64,000 nt of DNA from NCBI GenBank assembly GCA_965214585.1, contig OZ243957.1, forward strand, positions 2,294,001-2,358,000, written 5' to 3'. The stretch is from JAHCHG01 sp965214585 (GTDB taxonomy: Bacteria > Acidobacteriota > Blastocatellia > Pyrinomonadales > Pyrinomonadaceae). The notes beneath the pieces were generated by a model. That model searched no databases. It worked only from the letters and a program-made list of their open reading frames with translations, and was not told the DNA's origin. Below are positions 16,823-25,240 of this stretch, piece by piece (the stretch's first letter is position 1; each line of letters starts with the position of its first letter). Position numbers and translations under genes: made by a program.

Positions 16823-17833
16823 ATGAAAACATCTTCAATAATTAGCATAACGATTTTTGTATTTCTTTCGCTTAATACTGTTTTTGCACAAACTAATAAA
16901 GCTAAAATAAGTCAGGGTGGTGTTTGCAACGGATGGGCAAATTATCTTCCAAAACCTGAATATCCGAAAGAAGCAAAAGCTAAAAATATAAACGGACAGG
17001 TCAGCGTGCAGCTTCTGGTTGATGAAAAAGGAAATGTGTTGACAGTAAAAACTGTGTCTGGACATCCTGTTTTTCGCTCAAGTGTAGAAACGGCGGCGTT
17101 AAAAGCAAAATTTACAGATTATCAAGCGGACAAATCCGAGAAAATGTCTTGTGTTCTAACTTATTATTTTAATCCGAAGGGCGAAGTTGATACAGGCGTT
17201 GAAAATAAAGATTTAGAACAGAAAGAAAATAACAAAGGGAAACCGCGAATTTGCACGGGCGGAGTTCGTAACTCAGTAGCAACCTATTTTCCGCAACCGA
17301 ACTATCCGAAAGAAGCGCAAGATAAAAATATTATCGGTGTCGTCAATGTTAAAATTTCAATTGATGAAGAAGGAAATGTTACTTCGGCAGAAGCCTGCTC
17401 CGGTCATCCTCTTTTACAGCCCGAAGCCGAAAAAGCGGCGATGAAAGCGAAATTCAAACCAACAAAATTGTCGGGTCAGCCTGTCAAAGTTTCCGGTATT
17501 CTTGTTTACAGATTCAAACCAGACAGCGAAAATCATACTAAAACTGAAAAGACAAACACTATCGGTCACCTGCCGCCAAACGCAAAACCCATATTTGCTC
17601 CTCAACCGAAATATCCGACAGCGGCAAAAATTACCAAGATTTCAGGCAAAGTTTCTGTCGAGATTTTGATTGATGAAGATGGAAATATTGAAGAAGCAAA
17701 AGCGGTATCAGGTCATCCTCTGCTCCGAGCGGAAGCGGAAAAAGCCGCGCGAGAAACGAAATTCGAGCCGATAACTCTTTCCGGGAATCCTGTAAAAGCG
17801 AGAAGTGTTATTGTTTATGACTTTAAGCGATGA
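16823..17833 (+). CDS. Exported protein with three TonB C-terminal domains
   Basis: 336 aa: signal peptide ending NTVFAQ (about residue 23), then three copies of a roughly 85-residue TonB-C-like domain, starting near residues 32, 148 and 254. Each has a P-x-YP-x-x-A-K start (KPEYPKEAKAKNINGQVSV), a V-DE-G-NV turn, a SGHP motif and a closing hydrophobic strand. A classical TonB has a single such domain, an N-terminal membrane anchor and a Pro-rich linker, all lacking here, so it does not look like a standard energy transducer. Its first and second copies begin with a conserved GGV. Function unknown; perhaps a periplasmic binding module. Confidence 0.85.
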   Translation: MKTSSIISITIFVFLSLNTVFAQTNKAKISQGGVCNGWANYLPKPEYPKEAKAKNINGQVSVQLLVDEKGNVLTVKTVSGHPVFRSSVETAALKAKFTDYQADKSEKMSCVLTYYFNPKGEVDTGVENKDLEQKENNKGKPRICTGGVRNSVATYFPQPNYPKEAQDKNIIGVVNVKISIDEEGNVTSAEACSGHPLLQPEAEKAAMKAKFKPTKLSGQPVKVSGILVYRFKPDSENHTKTEKTNTIGHLPPNAKPIFAPQPKYPTAAKITKISGKVSVEILIDEDGNIEEAKAVSGHPLLRAEAEKAARETKFEPITLSGNPVKARSVIVYDFKR

Positions 17834-17891
17834 GATCAAAGTTTGAATCGAATACGAATTTAAAAATCAAGTTATTTGGTTAAATTATACA

Positions 17892-17937
17892 ATTCACTTA
17901 AAATTTACTTGACATTTAAGTAGTTTTTAAGTAAATT
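17892..17937 (+). promoter_or_regulatory. Promoter with repeated half-sites (probable RHH operator)
   Basis: TTGACA (17909-17914), a 17-base spacer and TAAATT (17932-17937) make a sigma-70-like promoter. It is covered by TTTAAGTA-type half-sites: two direct copies (ATTTAAGTAG, TTTTAAGTAA) and inverted ones upstream (TTCACTTAAA, AATTTACTT). This is the arrangement expected for autoregulation by the ribbon-helix-helix protein encoded next. Confidence 0.65.
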
Positions 17938-17977
17938 TTGCATATAACAGTAAAAATTTTAAGGAGCAGAAGAAATT

Positions 17978-18202
17978 ATGCCTAAGGAAAAAAAAGAATC
18001 AATAAGATTAAGTTTGGATGTGTCGCCTGAACTTAATGAACTTTTAGAAAATTTAGCGGCTTCGACGGGCGGAACAAAAAGCGATGTTCTCCGCAAGGCG
18101 ATTGCGTTAATTGAAATTGCCGCTAATGCAAAAAGAGACGGTTTAAAATTAGGATTAGCCGAGCAAAATCAAGAACTGAAAACTGAGATTGTCGGAATAT
18201 GA
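17978..18202 (+). CDS. Ribbon-helix-helix DNA-binding protein
   Basis: 74 aa. The ribbon is KESIRLSLDVSPELNELLENLA and the second helix TKSDVLRKAIALIEIA, as in CopG/Arc-type regulators. Start supported by AAGGAGCAGAAG. Its stop overlaps the next start by 4 bp (ATGA), so it is co-translated with a membrane protein. It most likely represses its own promoter through the repeated TTTAAGTA sites upstream. Confidence 0.88.
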   Translation: MPKEKKESIRLSLDVSPELNELLENLAASTGGTKSDVLRKAIALIEIAANAKRDGLKLGLAEQNQELKTEIVGI

Positions 18203-18507
18203 GTAAATTAGATGTCAACGAAGTAGCTCAACGCCAAGATGTAAATATAAACATCGCTTCTAAAGAGCATCCCGACGAAAGAACATCGCGCCTCAAACGC
18301 GAAGAAGAAGAAGCTAAACATCAACACCAAAAGGATTTTTATCTTTTTATTGTAACAATTGGCGTTGTCGGTTTAGCTTTTTTAGCTTGCCTTTTTATAA
18401 TTCTCTCCGGTAAATACAGCGCGGAAACGGAAAAGACGATGCTTGCGCTGCTGACTTTGATTGTCGGCGGACTCGTCGGATATTTGACTGGAAAATCTTC
18501 AAAATAA
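18199..18507 (+). CDS. Small two-helix membrane protein
   Basis: 102 aa with a charged, coiled-coil-like N-terminal half (residues 28-47, rich in Glu, Lys, His) and two transmembrane helices (about 48-70 and 80-97). It overlaps the RHH gene by 4 bp. I do not recognise a family. The coupling suggests the RHH protein controls its level. A protein of this size and shape could be a membrane-acting toxin or a small channel-like protein, but nothing in sequence proves either. Confidence 0.75.
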   Translation: MSKLDVNEVAQRQDVNINIASKEHPDERTSRLKREEEEAKHQHQKDFYLFIVTIGVVGLAFLACLFIILSGKYSAETEKTMLALLTLIVGGLVGYLTGKSSK

Positions 18508-18710
18508 CTTTACCGCAAATGCTTCCGCCGGGCAGTTTTAGTTGCCGCGAATTTTCTGTCGCCTGCTATCGCGCCTCTTACACATCCGGGTTTTTGCTAA
18601 ACTTGCGCCGGGCGCACACGGCTTGGTGATATATTTGCAGTCCACAATGCGAGTTGTGAAAATAATTTACGAAACATTTTCAAGCGGTTGAATAACCGCG
18701 ACAAATATTT

Positions 18711-20195
18711 ATGCCGCACAAATATATTATTTCCTTAGATCAGGGAACAACAAGTTCCAGATCGGTTTTGTTCAATGAAAAAGGGCGTTTGCTCGATATG
18801 GCTCAACAAGAATTCGGGCAGATTTATCCAAGATCGGGTTGGGTTGAACACGACGCGGAAGAAATCCTTCAAACTCAAATGGATACGTTTGCCCAAGTAA
18901 TTTCCAGAAATACTATTTCGGCGAACGAGATCGCCGCAATCGGGATCACCAACCAACGCGAAACGTCAATTATTTGGGACAAAATCACGGGAAAACCGAT
19001 TTATAATGCAATCGTCTGGCAGGACAGACGCACCGCAGATATTTGCGAAGAACTCAAAGAAAAAGGTTTGACCGATTACATAAAACGCTCGACGGGTTTG
19101 GTTGTTGATTCATATTTTTCCGGCACAAAAGTTAAATGGCTGCTCGATAATGTCAAAAATGCGAGAGAAAAAGCCGAGAACGGCGAACTGCTTTTCGGCA
19201 CGATTGATTCGTGGCTTTTATGGAACTTAACGAATAAAAAAGTTCACGCGACAGATTATTCAAACGCTTCGCGGACAATGCTTTTCAATATTGAAAATCT
19301 CGAATGGGACGGAAAAATGTTGGAAGAATTGAATATTCCAAAATCAATTTTGCCCCAAGTAAAACCGTCCGGTTATTATTTCGGCGACTATGAATCAGAC
19401 GGCGTGAAAATTGCTATCGCCGGAATTGCGGGCGATCAGCACGCGGCACTTTTCGGGCAGGCGTGTTTTGAAAAGGGAACGGCGAAAAACACTTACGGCA
19501 CGGGATGTTTTATGCTGATGAACACGGGCGAAAATTTGCAGTATTCGGAAAACGGTTTACTCACGACAATTGCTTGGGGATTGGACGACAAAGTTTTTTA
19601 CGCGCTCGAAGGCAGCGTATTTATTGCCGGAGCGTCAATTCAATGGCTGCGCGACGAACTGAAATTTTTTGATTCGGCATCGGAATCCGAGAAAATGGCG
19701 TTGGAAGTCGGAGGCGAAACCAGCGTCTATGTCGTTCCCGCGTTTGCCGGACTCGGCTCGCCGTATTGGGATATGTATGCACGCGGCGCGATTTTCGGTT
19801 TAACCCGCGACACAGGGCGAAAACACATTACCAAAGCGACGCTCGAATCAATCGCTTATCAAACAAAAGACCTTGTAAACGCAATGCAGGAAGATTCAAA
19901 AATCGAACTCGCCGAACTGAAAGTTGACGGCGGAGCGTGTGCCAATAATTTCCTGATGCAGTTTCAAGCCGACATTTTAGATACAAGAATCGAACGTCCC
20001 GAAGTCATCGAATCAACTGCATTGGGTGCGGCATATTTAGCGGGAATAACCGTCGGACTCTGGAAAAAAGAAGACATTATCAACAATCGAAAGATCGAAC
20101 GAACCTTTGAGCCGAAAATGGACGACGCGAAAAGAATCAAACTATATAAAGGTTGGAAAAAAGCCGTCAAACGCACAATGAATTGGGAAGAATAA
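18711..20195 (+). CDS. glpK: Glycerol kinase
   Basis: 494 aa, the normal length. FGGY-family signatures are complete: SLDQGTTSSRSVLF at the start, GITNQRETSIIWD, VWQDRRT, GIAGDQHAALFGQ, YGTGCFMLMNTG and the C-terminal KVDGGACANNFLMQFQAD. It phosphorylates glycerol to sn-glycerol 3-phosphate in the cytoplasm. There is no adjacent glpF or glpD; a remnant of a glycerophosphodiesterase gene lies 0.9 kb downstream, so a fuller glycerol/phosphodiester locus may once have been here. The 203-bp gap before it shows no recognisable signal. Confidence 0.97.
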   Translation: MPHKYIISLDQGTTSSRSVLFNEKGRLLDMAQQEFGQIYPRSGWVEHDAEEILQTQMDTFAQVISRNTISANEIAAIGITNQRETSIIWDKITGKPIYNAIVWQDRRTADICEELKEKGLTDYIKRSTGLVVDSYFSGTKVKWLLDNVKNAREKAENGELLFGTIDSWLLWNLTNKKVHATDYSNASRTMLFNIENLEWDGKMLEELNIPKSILPQVKPSGYYFGDYESDGVKIAIAGIAGDQHAALFGQACFEKGTAKNTYGTGCFMLMNTGENLQYSENGLLTTIAWGLDDKVFYALEGSVFIAGASIQWLRDELKFFDSASESEKMALEVGGETSVYVVPAFAGLGSPYWDMYARGAIFGLTRDTGRKHITKATLESIAYQTKDLVNAMQEDSKIELAELKVDGGACANNFLMQFQADILDTRIERPEVIESTALGAAYLAGITVGLWKKEDIINNRKIERTFEPKMDDAKRIKLYKGWKKAVKRTMNWEE

Positions 20196-20229
20196 CAGCA
20201 GCAGTAGCACGGCGGAATTTGTAGAATTA

Positions 20230-21081
20230 TTATTTGTCCATTGTTAATTCTGCTAAAACCGGCAAATGATCCGACGGATATTTCAAATCTTTTGAATCGC
20301 TCAAAACCGCGTATTTCTTAACCTTTACGCGTTTTGAATCGTCAACGAAAATATAATCAATCAATCTCGTAATGGGTTCGTTAAACTTAAATGCGTTAAA
20401 AGTTCCGCTTGGTCCGAAAGGCTTTTCTTGGGAAATTTCCCGCGTGTCGAACATTGATTTTTTCAAATCGTTTATCAGTTCCGATTCGGGTTCGGCGTTA
20501 AAATCGCCCATTAAAATTACGGGATAATTTTTCTTGTTGACTTCTTTTATTTTCGCCAAAATCAGATTTATGCCGTTTTTTCTCGCCAGTTCGCCCGTGT
20601 TGTCCAAATGCGTATTGAAAACCCAGAACGTCCGCTTGGTTTTGTTGTCTTTGAACAATGCGTAAGTGCAGATTCTGATATACGAAGCGTCCCATCCTTT
20701 TGAAACTTTTTCGGGCGTTTCCGAAAGCCAGAAGGTTTGCTCGCCGGAAGCTTTGAATCTCGATTTATCATAGAAAATCGCCGAAGCCTCGCCTTTTCCA
20801 ACGCCTTCTCTGCCGATTCCGATGTGTCCGTATTCGGGAAAACTCGCCTCTAAATCATTGATTTGATTCGGCATCGCTTCCTGCACGCCTAAAATTTCGG
20901 GTTCGTAAAATTTTATCTGCGAAATGAAAAAATCTTTGCGCTTGTCCCATTGATTTTCGCCGTCGGATTTAATATCAAGGCGAATGTTGTAGGTCATAAC
21001 CTTCAAATTCTGAGCATTTGCCGCAAAAGTAAAAAGTAAAATAACGAAAACCGTGAATTTAATAACTGTGTATTTTTTCAT
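20230..21081 (-). CDS. Exported endonuclease/exonuclease/phosphatase family hydrolase
   Basis: 283 aa: signal peptide ending AANAQ, then the EEP (DNase I-like) fold: TYNIRLD, GVQEAM with the metal-binding Glu, VFNTHLDNTG, MGDFNAEPES and YPSDHLPVLAEL with the catalytic Asp-His pair. These enzymes cut phosphodiester or phosphoester bonds in nucleic acids, sphingomyelin or inositol lipids. The exact substrate is not readable. It is exported, so an extracellular nuclease or phospholipase-type role is likely. Confidence 0.92.
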   Translation of the reverse strand: MKKYTVIKFTVFVILLFTFAANAQNLKVMTYNIRLDIKSDGENQWDKRKDFFISQIKFYEPEILGVQEAMPNQINDLEASFPEYGHIGIGREGVGKGEASAIFYDKSRFKASGEQTFWLSETPEKVSKGWDASYIRICTYALFKDNKTKRTFWVFNTHLDNTGELARKNGINLILAKIKEVNKKNYPVILMGDFNAEPESELINDLKKSMFDTREISQEKPFGPSGTFNAFKFNEPITRLIDYIFVDDSKRVKVKKYAVLSDSKDLKYPSDHLPVLAELTMDK

Positions 21082-21092
21082 TTTCTCTAAAC

Positions 21093-21230
21093 CTAAAAAC
21101 TTTCAGACTTGAAAACCTTAAACGCAAGTTTAGGATAATCGGTTGTAATTCCGTCAACTTCGAGTGCTTTGAGTTTTTCCATTAAAAGATATAATTTGCT
21201 TGATTCGGTCAAATCTTGAAAAATCAACAA
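21093..21230 (-). pseudogene. C-terminal remnant of a glycerophosphodiester phosphodiesterase
   Basis: Translation on the minus strand ends LKALEVDGITTDYPKLAF before a stop at 21093-21095. VDGITTDYP is the hallmark end of GDPD/UgpQ enzymes (usually VDGIITDRP). There is no start codon or catalytic N-terminal part; the frame stays open back to the neighbouring hydrolase gene, whose stop is at 21284. I read it as the tail of a deleted gene. Confidence 0.6.
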
Positions 21231-21283
21231 AAAGTCAGTCGGATTACAGCGATTTTGAAGCCGAAAAATTAAGAATGATAAAA

Positions 21284-22333
21284 CTATCGCAAATGTTTCC
21301 GTAAAAACGAAATAATTTTGTAGCCGTCGAGGTAAACCCAGGGTTTTTCGCCCAAAGTATAATGTCCGCAGGGAATTACAACTTCATCGTGTTCGACGTT
21401 TTTGGCGCGAATTTCCTTCATCATTTGGCGCGAGAGGTCAACGGGAAAAGTTAAATCGTAAAGTGTGTAAATATATCGCTGCGGGCGCGGCTTTGATTCG
21501 GCTAATTTGTCCATATAAGCCATTGGCGAGATCGGCATCCAGTATTCGCGGAGTTCTTCGAGCGTTACATCGTTTTGCAAACCTTCTTTGACGTGATAGG
21601 TCGAAAGTCCGTTCCAGACGACATCGGCGACGTAGCCGGAAACGTGATTGAAAACGCCCGCGTCAATCGTTTCGTCGTGAACGAAGGCGAAAAATCCGAC
21701 GCAGCTTCCGATACTCGTGCCGACAACTCCGACTTTTTCATAGCCTTTCATTTTCAGCCAGCGAACGGCGGCGCGTGTGTCTAAAACCGATTGCCGCAAA
21801 CTTTGCAGCGTTCGCCCGACATTCGGCGCAACCAAATAATCAGCGCGTTCGAGTTCCGGCGGCATCCGTTCTTCGTGATACGGCAATGTCAGACGTAGCG
21901 CGGAAATGCCGACTTTGTTAAAAAACTTGCATAAATCAAAATAAGTTCCCGCCTTCGCGTTCCAATGCGGAAGCACGACGACCGCTGCTTTTTTGTCTTT
22001 TTCGTGCGGGAAAAATTGCGCGTATGCCGTATTATTTTCAACCGAAGGAGTTTTGATCGCGCTCGTCCAAGTTAGCTGATTTTGGATTTTGGATTTTGGA
22101 TTTTGGATTTCATTTGTAACTTCCAAATTGTAATCCGTAATTTCGGGAAGATAATAAAACTCATTACTGTTCTCCACCATTTTTTTCGAGTATTCCCGAA
22201 AAAGTTCACGCGGATCATCGCCGTTCGGATTGTCCGCAATAAATTCTGCGCCCCAGCCGAACGGATGCACAATACGATTGTCGTTGAGCATCGCAAAATA
22301 TCGTTCCCGCTTGTGCATATAGCGTTTGAACAT
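21284..22333 (-). CDS. Alpha/beta hydrolase family protein
   Basis: 349 aa. Nucleophile elbow GTSIGS (G-x-S-x-G-like, about residue 206), a preceding VLPHWNAK strand-turn, and the C-terminal His in IPCGHYTLGEKPW; these suggest a Ser-His-Asp hydrolase similar to the ABHD18-like group. No signal peptide. A peptide of word-like origin (EIQNPKSKIQNQ, residues 75-86) is encoded by four copies of an 8-base word, GATTTTGG on the plus strand, and looks like a repeat inserted into a linker. Substrate unknown. Confidence 0.85.
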   Translation of the reverse strand: MFKRYMHKRERYFAMLNDNRIVHPFGWGAEFIADNPNGDDPRELFREYSKKMVENSNEFYYLPEITDYNLEVTNEIQNPKSKIQNQLTWTSAIKTPSVENNTAYAQFFPHEKDKKAAVVVLPHWNAKAGTYFDLCKFFNKVGISALRLTLPYHEERMPPELERADYLVAPNVGRTLQSLRQSVLDTRAAVRWLKMKGYEKVGVVGTSIGSCVGFFAFVHDETIDAGVFNHVSGYVADVVWNGLSTYHVKEGLQNDVTLEELREYWMPISPMAYMDKLAESKPRPQRYIYTLYDLTFPVDLSRQMMKEIRAKNVEHDEVVIPCGHYTLGEKPWVYLDGYKIISFLRKHLR

Positions 22334-22385
22334 AAGTTTTTAATGGTAAAAAATCGAAGCGAGATTAGCAAATGATAAAGAATTA

Positions 22386-22510
22386 TTGCCCGCGAATCTA
22401 CGCGAATTTATACGAATAAGACAATCAAAATAACCAAAGCGAAATTATTCAAACCTTTTTCAATCTGATTTGGATTATCTTTTCTTTTATTCGTGTAGAT
22501 TCGCGGGCAA
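22386..22510. repeat. Inverted repeat of word-like type
   Basis: TTGCCCGCGAATCTACGCG at the left end pairs with its counterpart at the right end (TGTAGATTCGCGGGCAA). The arms continue as loosely repeated words (GAATTTATACGAATAAG / CTTTTATTCGTG). It occupies the gap between two minus-strand genes. Confidence 0.85.
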
Positions 22511-22520
22511 AAAAATCTTA

Positions 22521-25223
22521 TCACTTCGCCTTCGGCAAACTCAAAAGATTGGCAAAAAGCCGATACGCGCCCGGAACTCCGGCAGGCAATTGTCGGAAAA
22601 ATGCGTAAGATGTATAAACAAATTTTCCTTTCCCGATTTCCGCATAAACCATTCCGCCTTTGTTTTCCGGCTCGCCCGTATCGTGCGCTTCAAGGAGCGG
22701 CGTGTATCTTTCGTCAAAGGTCGTGAACGCATATAAATTTCGCTCCTGCACCCAATTTTCAAAATCTTTCTGCGTAATTTTGTTCGGAAAATTAAACACC
22801 GGAGAATTCGGCTCAATAATCGTAACCCGCGCATCTTCTTCCGCCACACGCGCTGCCATTTTTGCGGGAAAAGGTGCAAGATTTTGGCTCAGATAAGCAT
22901 TCTTCTGATATTGCACAACGAGCGTTCCGCCATTTTTCACATAATCCAAAATCCGCCCGTTATTAGCGACAAAATCCGCCCGAACTTCCGAAGCACGGAT
23001 GCCGACGACGATCACATCGAATCCCGACAAATCACCGTTCGCCAAATCCTTTTCGCCCAACATTTCGACGTTCAAACCCATCTGCCGAATCGCATCCGGC
23101 ACGGCATCGCCGCTTCCCATTATGTAGCCGACTTTGACGGGCGCGACTTTCAAATCTAAAACTTCGATTTTTGCCACAGCATCGGTGTAGAAACGATGCG
23201 TCTGAATATGCGGATAAGCGATGGTGTGCATCGTTTGGCGAAAAAATTCCTCGCCGCTTTTGATATTTGCGCCGATTTTATAACTGCCGTTTTCCGCGTT
23301 CGCCGGAATTATTACGTCAAAAGCAAATGATTTACTCTCATCTTTTTTATTGAGTTGAACGATTCCGAAATTCTGCTTTACCTTCCAATTTCCCGGTAAA
23401 TACAAGTTTGCCGAACCGCTGAAAGCCGTCGAAGAATTATTTTTTACATTCAAAACAATTTGCCGCGTCTGCGGTTTATCGCTGTTCGGAACTATCAGCA
23501 AATCTTGGTTAAAACTCAAAGAAACTTTTGGCACTACATTAAACTCCCGGCGAATTTCACCGCGCACGTCGTCGGCGTAACGATATTGAAATGACTGCAA
23601 AATATTAATTTTAGTTTCTGCAATTTCAATTTCTGCTGCGGCTGAAAGTAGTGGAACATCAAACGGCAAATTTAGGTTAAAAACATTTGTCGTCCAAGTA
23701 AATAAGTTATCCTTTATTTTCTCTGTGAGCCAATATGGTTGTGTCAGTTTGGCGTGATCGAGCATTTTAGTATCGGTCAATTTAATTTTAAAATACGCGG
23801 ATTCATTGGCGATTTCTCGACGATAGGGATTTTGCACGTTTTCCGTCGGTGCATTAGCTTTTTTAATATGCACTTGGTCGCATCCGCCCGAATCAACATT
23901 ATGACAAAATTTTCTGACATCCAGTTCTTTGACTTTGATACTCAAATCGGCGGGAAAAAAGAGTTTCACGACGGCGGCAAATTCTTCGCCCGGCACGGCG
24001 GTTTCCTGTTCCGTCAAGGCTTCTATTCTTATTCCGGCGGCTAATCTGATAGCTTCGTCAAATTCCCGCCATTTGATGCTCAAAATATCGCTTAATTTCG
24101 ATTCGTTAATTTGCCTCGGCATATTTTTTTTTCGTTCTTCTTCAGTTCCCGAAAACAGATTAAAATCGTCTCGATAAGCAATCAGAGCGTTTTTCCCGGC
24201 GGCTAAAATTGGCAAAATCCGGCGCGGATCATTCGGATTAAATTCATTATTTGCACGTTCGACGGAGTTTTGAATTGCCGCAAGTTTTTGTTTAGTAAAA
24301 TCGTTAACCGCCGTTTCATCTTCGACAAATGTTTTTGCCGCGCCCGTCAAAGAAACGTCTATGCCGTCGAAAATGCTTTTCTCGTCTTGGATTTTCGGCA
24401 CATTGCTTTCAACCAAATTCAAACCGGAAAATCTGTCACCTTTTAACTCTAAACCGCCTTGTTCCTGAGTTTTATGCTGACTTCGACCTTCCGCCGCGAT
24501 TTCGGCGTAACTTCGCCCCAAAAGAAAATCATATTTTCCCGTGTTTATTTTCAAAGTCGGTTCTTCCGTCGAACGAAAACTTTGTCCGACATAAAATTTC
24601 AAAACCTGCCAAGGTGCGCCCGAATTTTGACATTGCATTGGATCGGCGGCGGCTTTGACAGCTAAAGGCGTGATGTAACCGGCGTATTGATGTTGTCCGT
24701 GTCCGTCGTTCGGAGTTCCCGAAAAGCGCGAAATGACGATGAGCGGGCGAAAGGTGCGAATCGCTTGAACCGTGTCGCACAAGATTTCTTTTTCGCCCCA
24801 TTTTTCTTTCGCTTCGGCGAGAGTTTTGGAAAATCCGTAATCAAAAGCGCGTGTAAAATATTGCTCCGCGCCGTCTAATCTTCGCGCCTGCAAAAGTTCT
24901 TCGGTGCGAATCACGCCGAGCGATTCAAACAATTCAGGACCAATAACATTTTGTCCGCCGTCGCCGCGTGTCAGCGAAAGATATGCGGTTCGGGCATTTT
25001 CGCCGCGAGCCAAATATGCCAGAAGCGCGGAATCTTCATCGTCGGGATGTGCGCCGATCATCATCACGCTTTTTGTATTGTTCAAGCGTTTTAATAATTG
25101 TCCCAAACCGACTGCGCCTTGATCGTAAATCGGGCGCACTTGTGCATCAACGGATAATGGAAAGTGGAAAACGGAAAATAAAAAGAGGATTGAAACGAAA
25201 ATTTTACATTTTGAATTTTGCAT
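22521..25223 (-). CDS. Exported PIG-L family deacetylase with NEW3-like and C-terminal domains
   Basis: 900 aa. Signal peptide ends VDAQ (about residue 28). The PIG-L/LmbE domain follows with AHPDDE at 58-63 (zinc and catalytic Asp) and the later GHGQHQYAG. These enzymes remove N-acetyl groups from GlcNAc-type substrates. The middle has an immunoglobulin-like (NEW3 type) segment (about 580-690), and the last 200 residues look like a class I amidotransferase-like fold (VIVGIRASE, GGTLVVQYQKN). Export and size argue against a role as the cytoplasmic bacillithiol deacetylase BshB, despite a bshA gene upstream in the same run. The signal-peptide codons are made of repeated TTTTCC-like words. Confidence 0.9.
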   Translation of the reverse strand: MQNSKCKIFVSILFLFSVFHFPLSVDAQVRPIYDQGAVGLGQLLKRLNNTKSVMMIGAHPDDEDSALLAYLARGENARTAYLSLTRGDGGQNVIGPELFESLGVIRTEELLQARRLDGAEQYFTRAFDYGFSKTLAEAKEKWGEKEILCDTVQAIRTFRPLIVISRFSGTPNDGHGQHQYAGYITPLAVKAAADPMQCQNSGAPWQVLKFYVGQSFRSTEEPTLKINTGKYDFLLGRSYAEIAAEGRSQHKTQEQGGLELKGDRFSGLNLVESNVPKIQDEKSIFDGIDVSLTGAAKTFVEDETAVNDFTKQKLAAIQNSVERANNEFNPNDPRRILPILAAGKNALIAYRDDFNLFSGTEEERKKNMPRQINESKLSDILSIKWREFDEAIRLAAGIRIEALTEQETAVPGEEFAAVVKLFFPADLSIKVKELDVRKFCHNVDSGGCDQVHIKKANAPTENVQNPYRREIANESAYFKIKLTDTKMLDHAKLTQPYWLTEKIKDNLFTWTTNVFNLNLPFDVPLLSAAAEIEIAETKINILQSFQYRYADDVRGEIRREFNVVPKVSLSFNQDLLIVPNSDKPQTRQIVLNVKNNSSTAFSGSANLYLPGNWKVKQNFGIVQLNKKDESKSFAFDVIIPANAENGSYKIGANIKSGEEFFRQTMHTIAYPHIQTHRFYTDAVAKIEVLDLKVAPVKVGYIMGSGDAVPDAIRQMGLNVEMLGEKDLANGDLSGFDVIVVGIRASEVRADFVANNGRILDYVKNGGTLVVQYQKNAYLSQNLAPFPAKMAARVAEEDARVTIIEPNSPVFNFPNKITQKDFENWVQERNLYAFTTFDERYTPLLEAHDTGEPENKGGMVYAEIGKGKFVYTSYAFFRQLPAGVPGAYRLFANLLSLPKAK

Positions 25224-25240
25224 TTTTAATTCTTCGTGGT

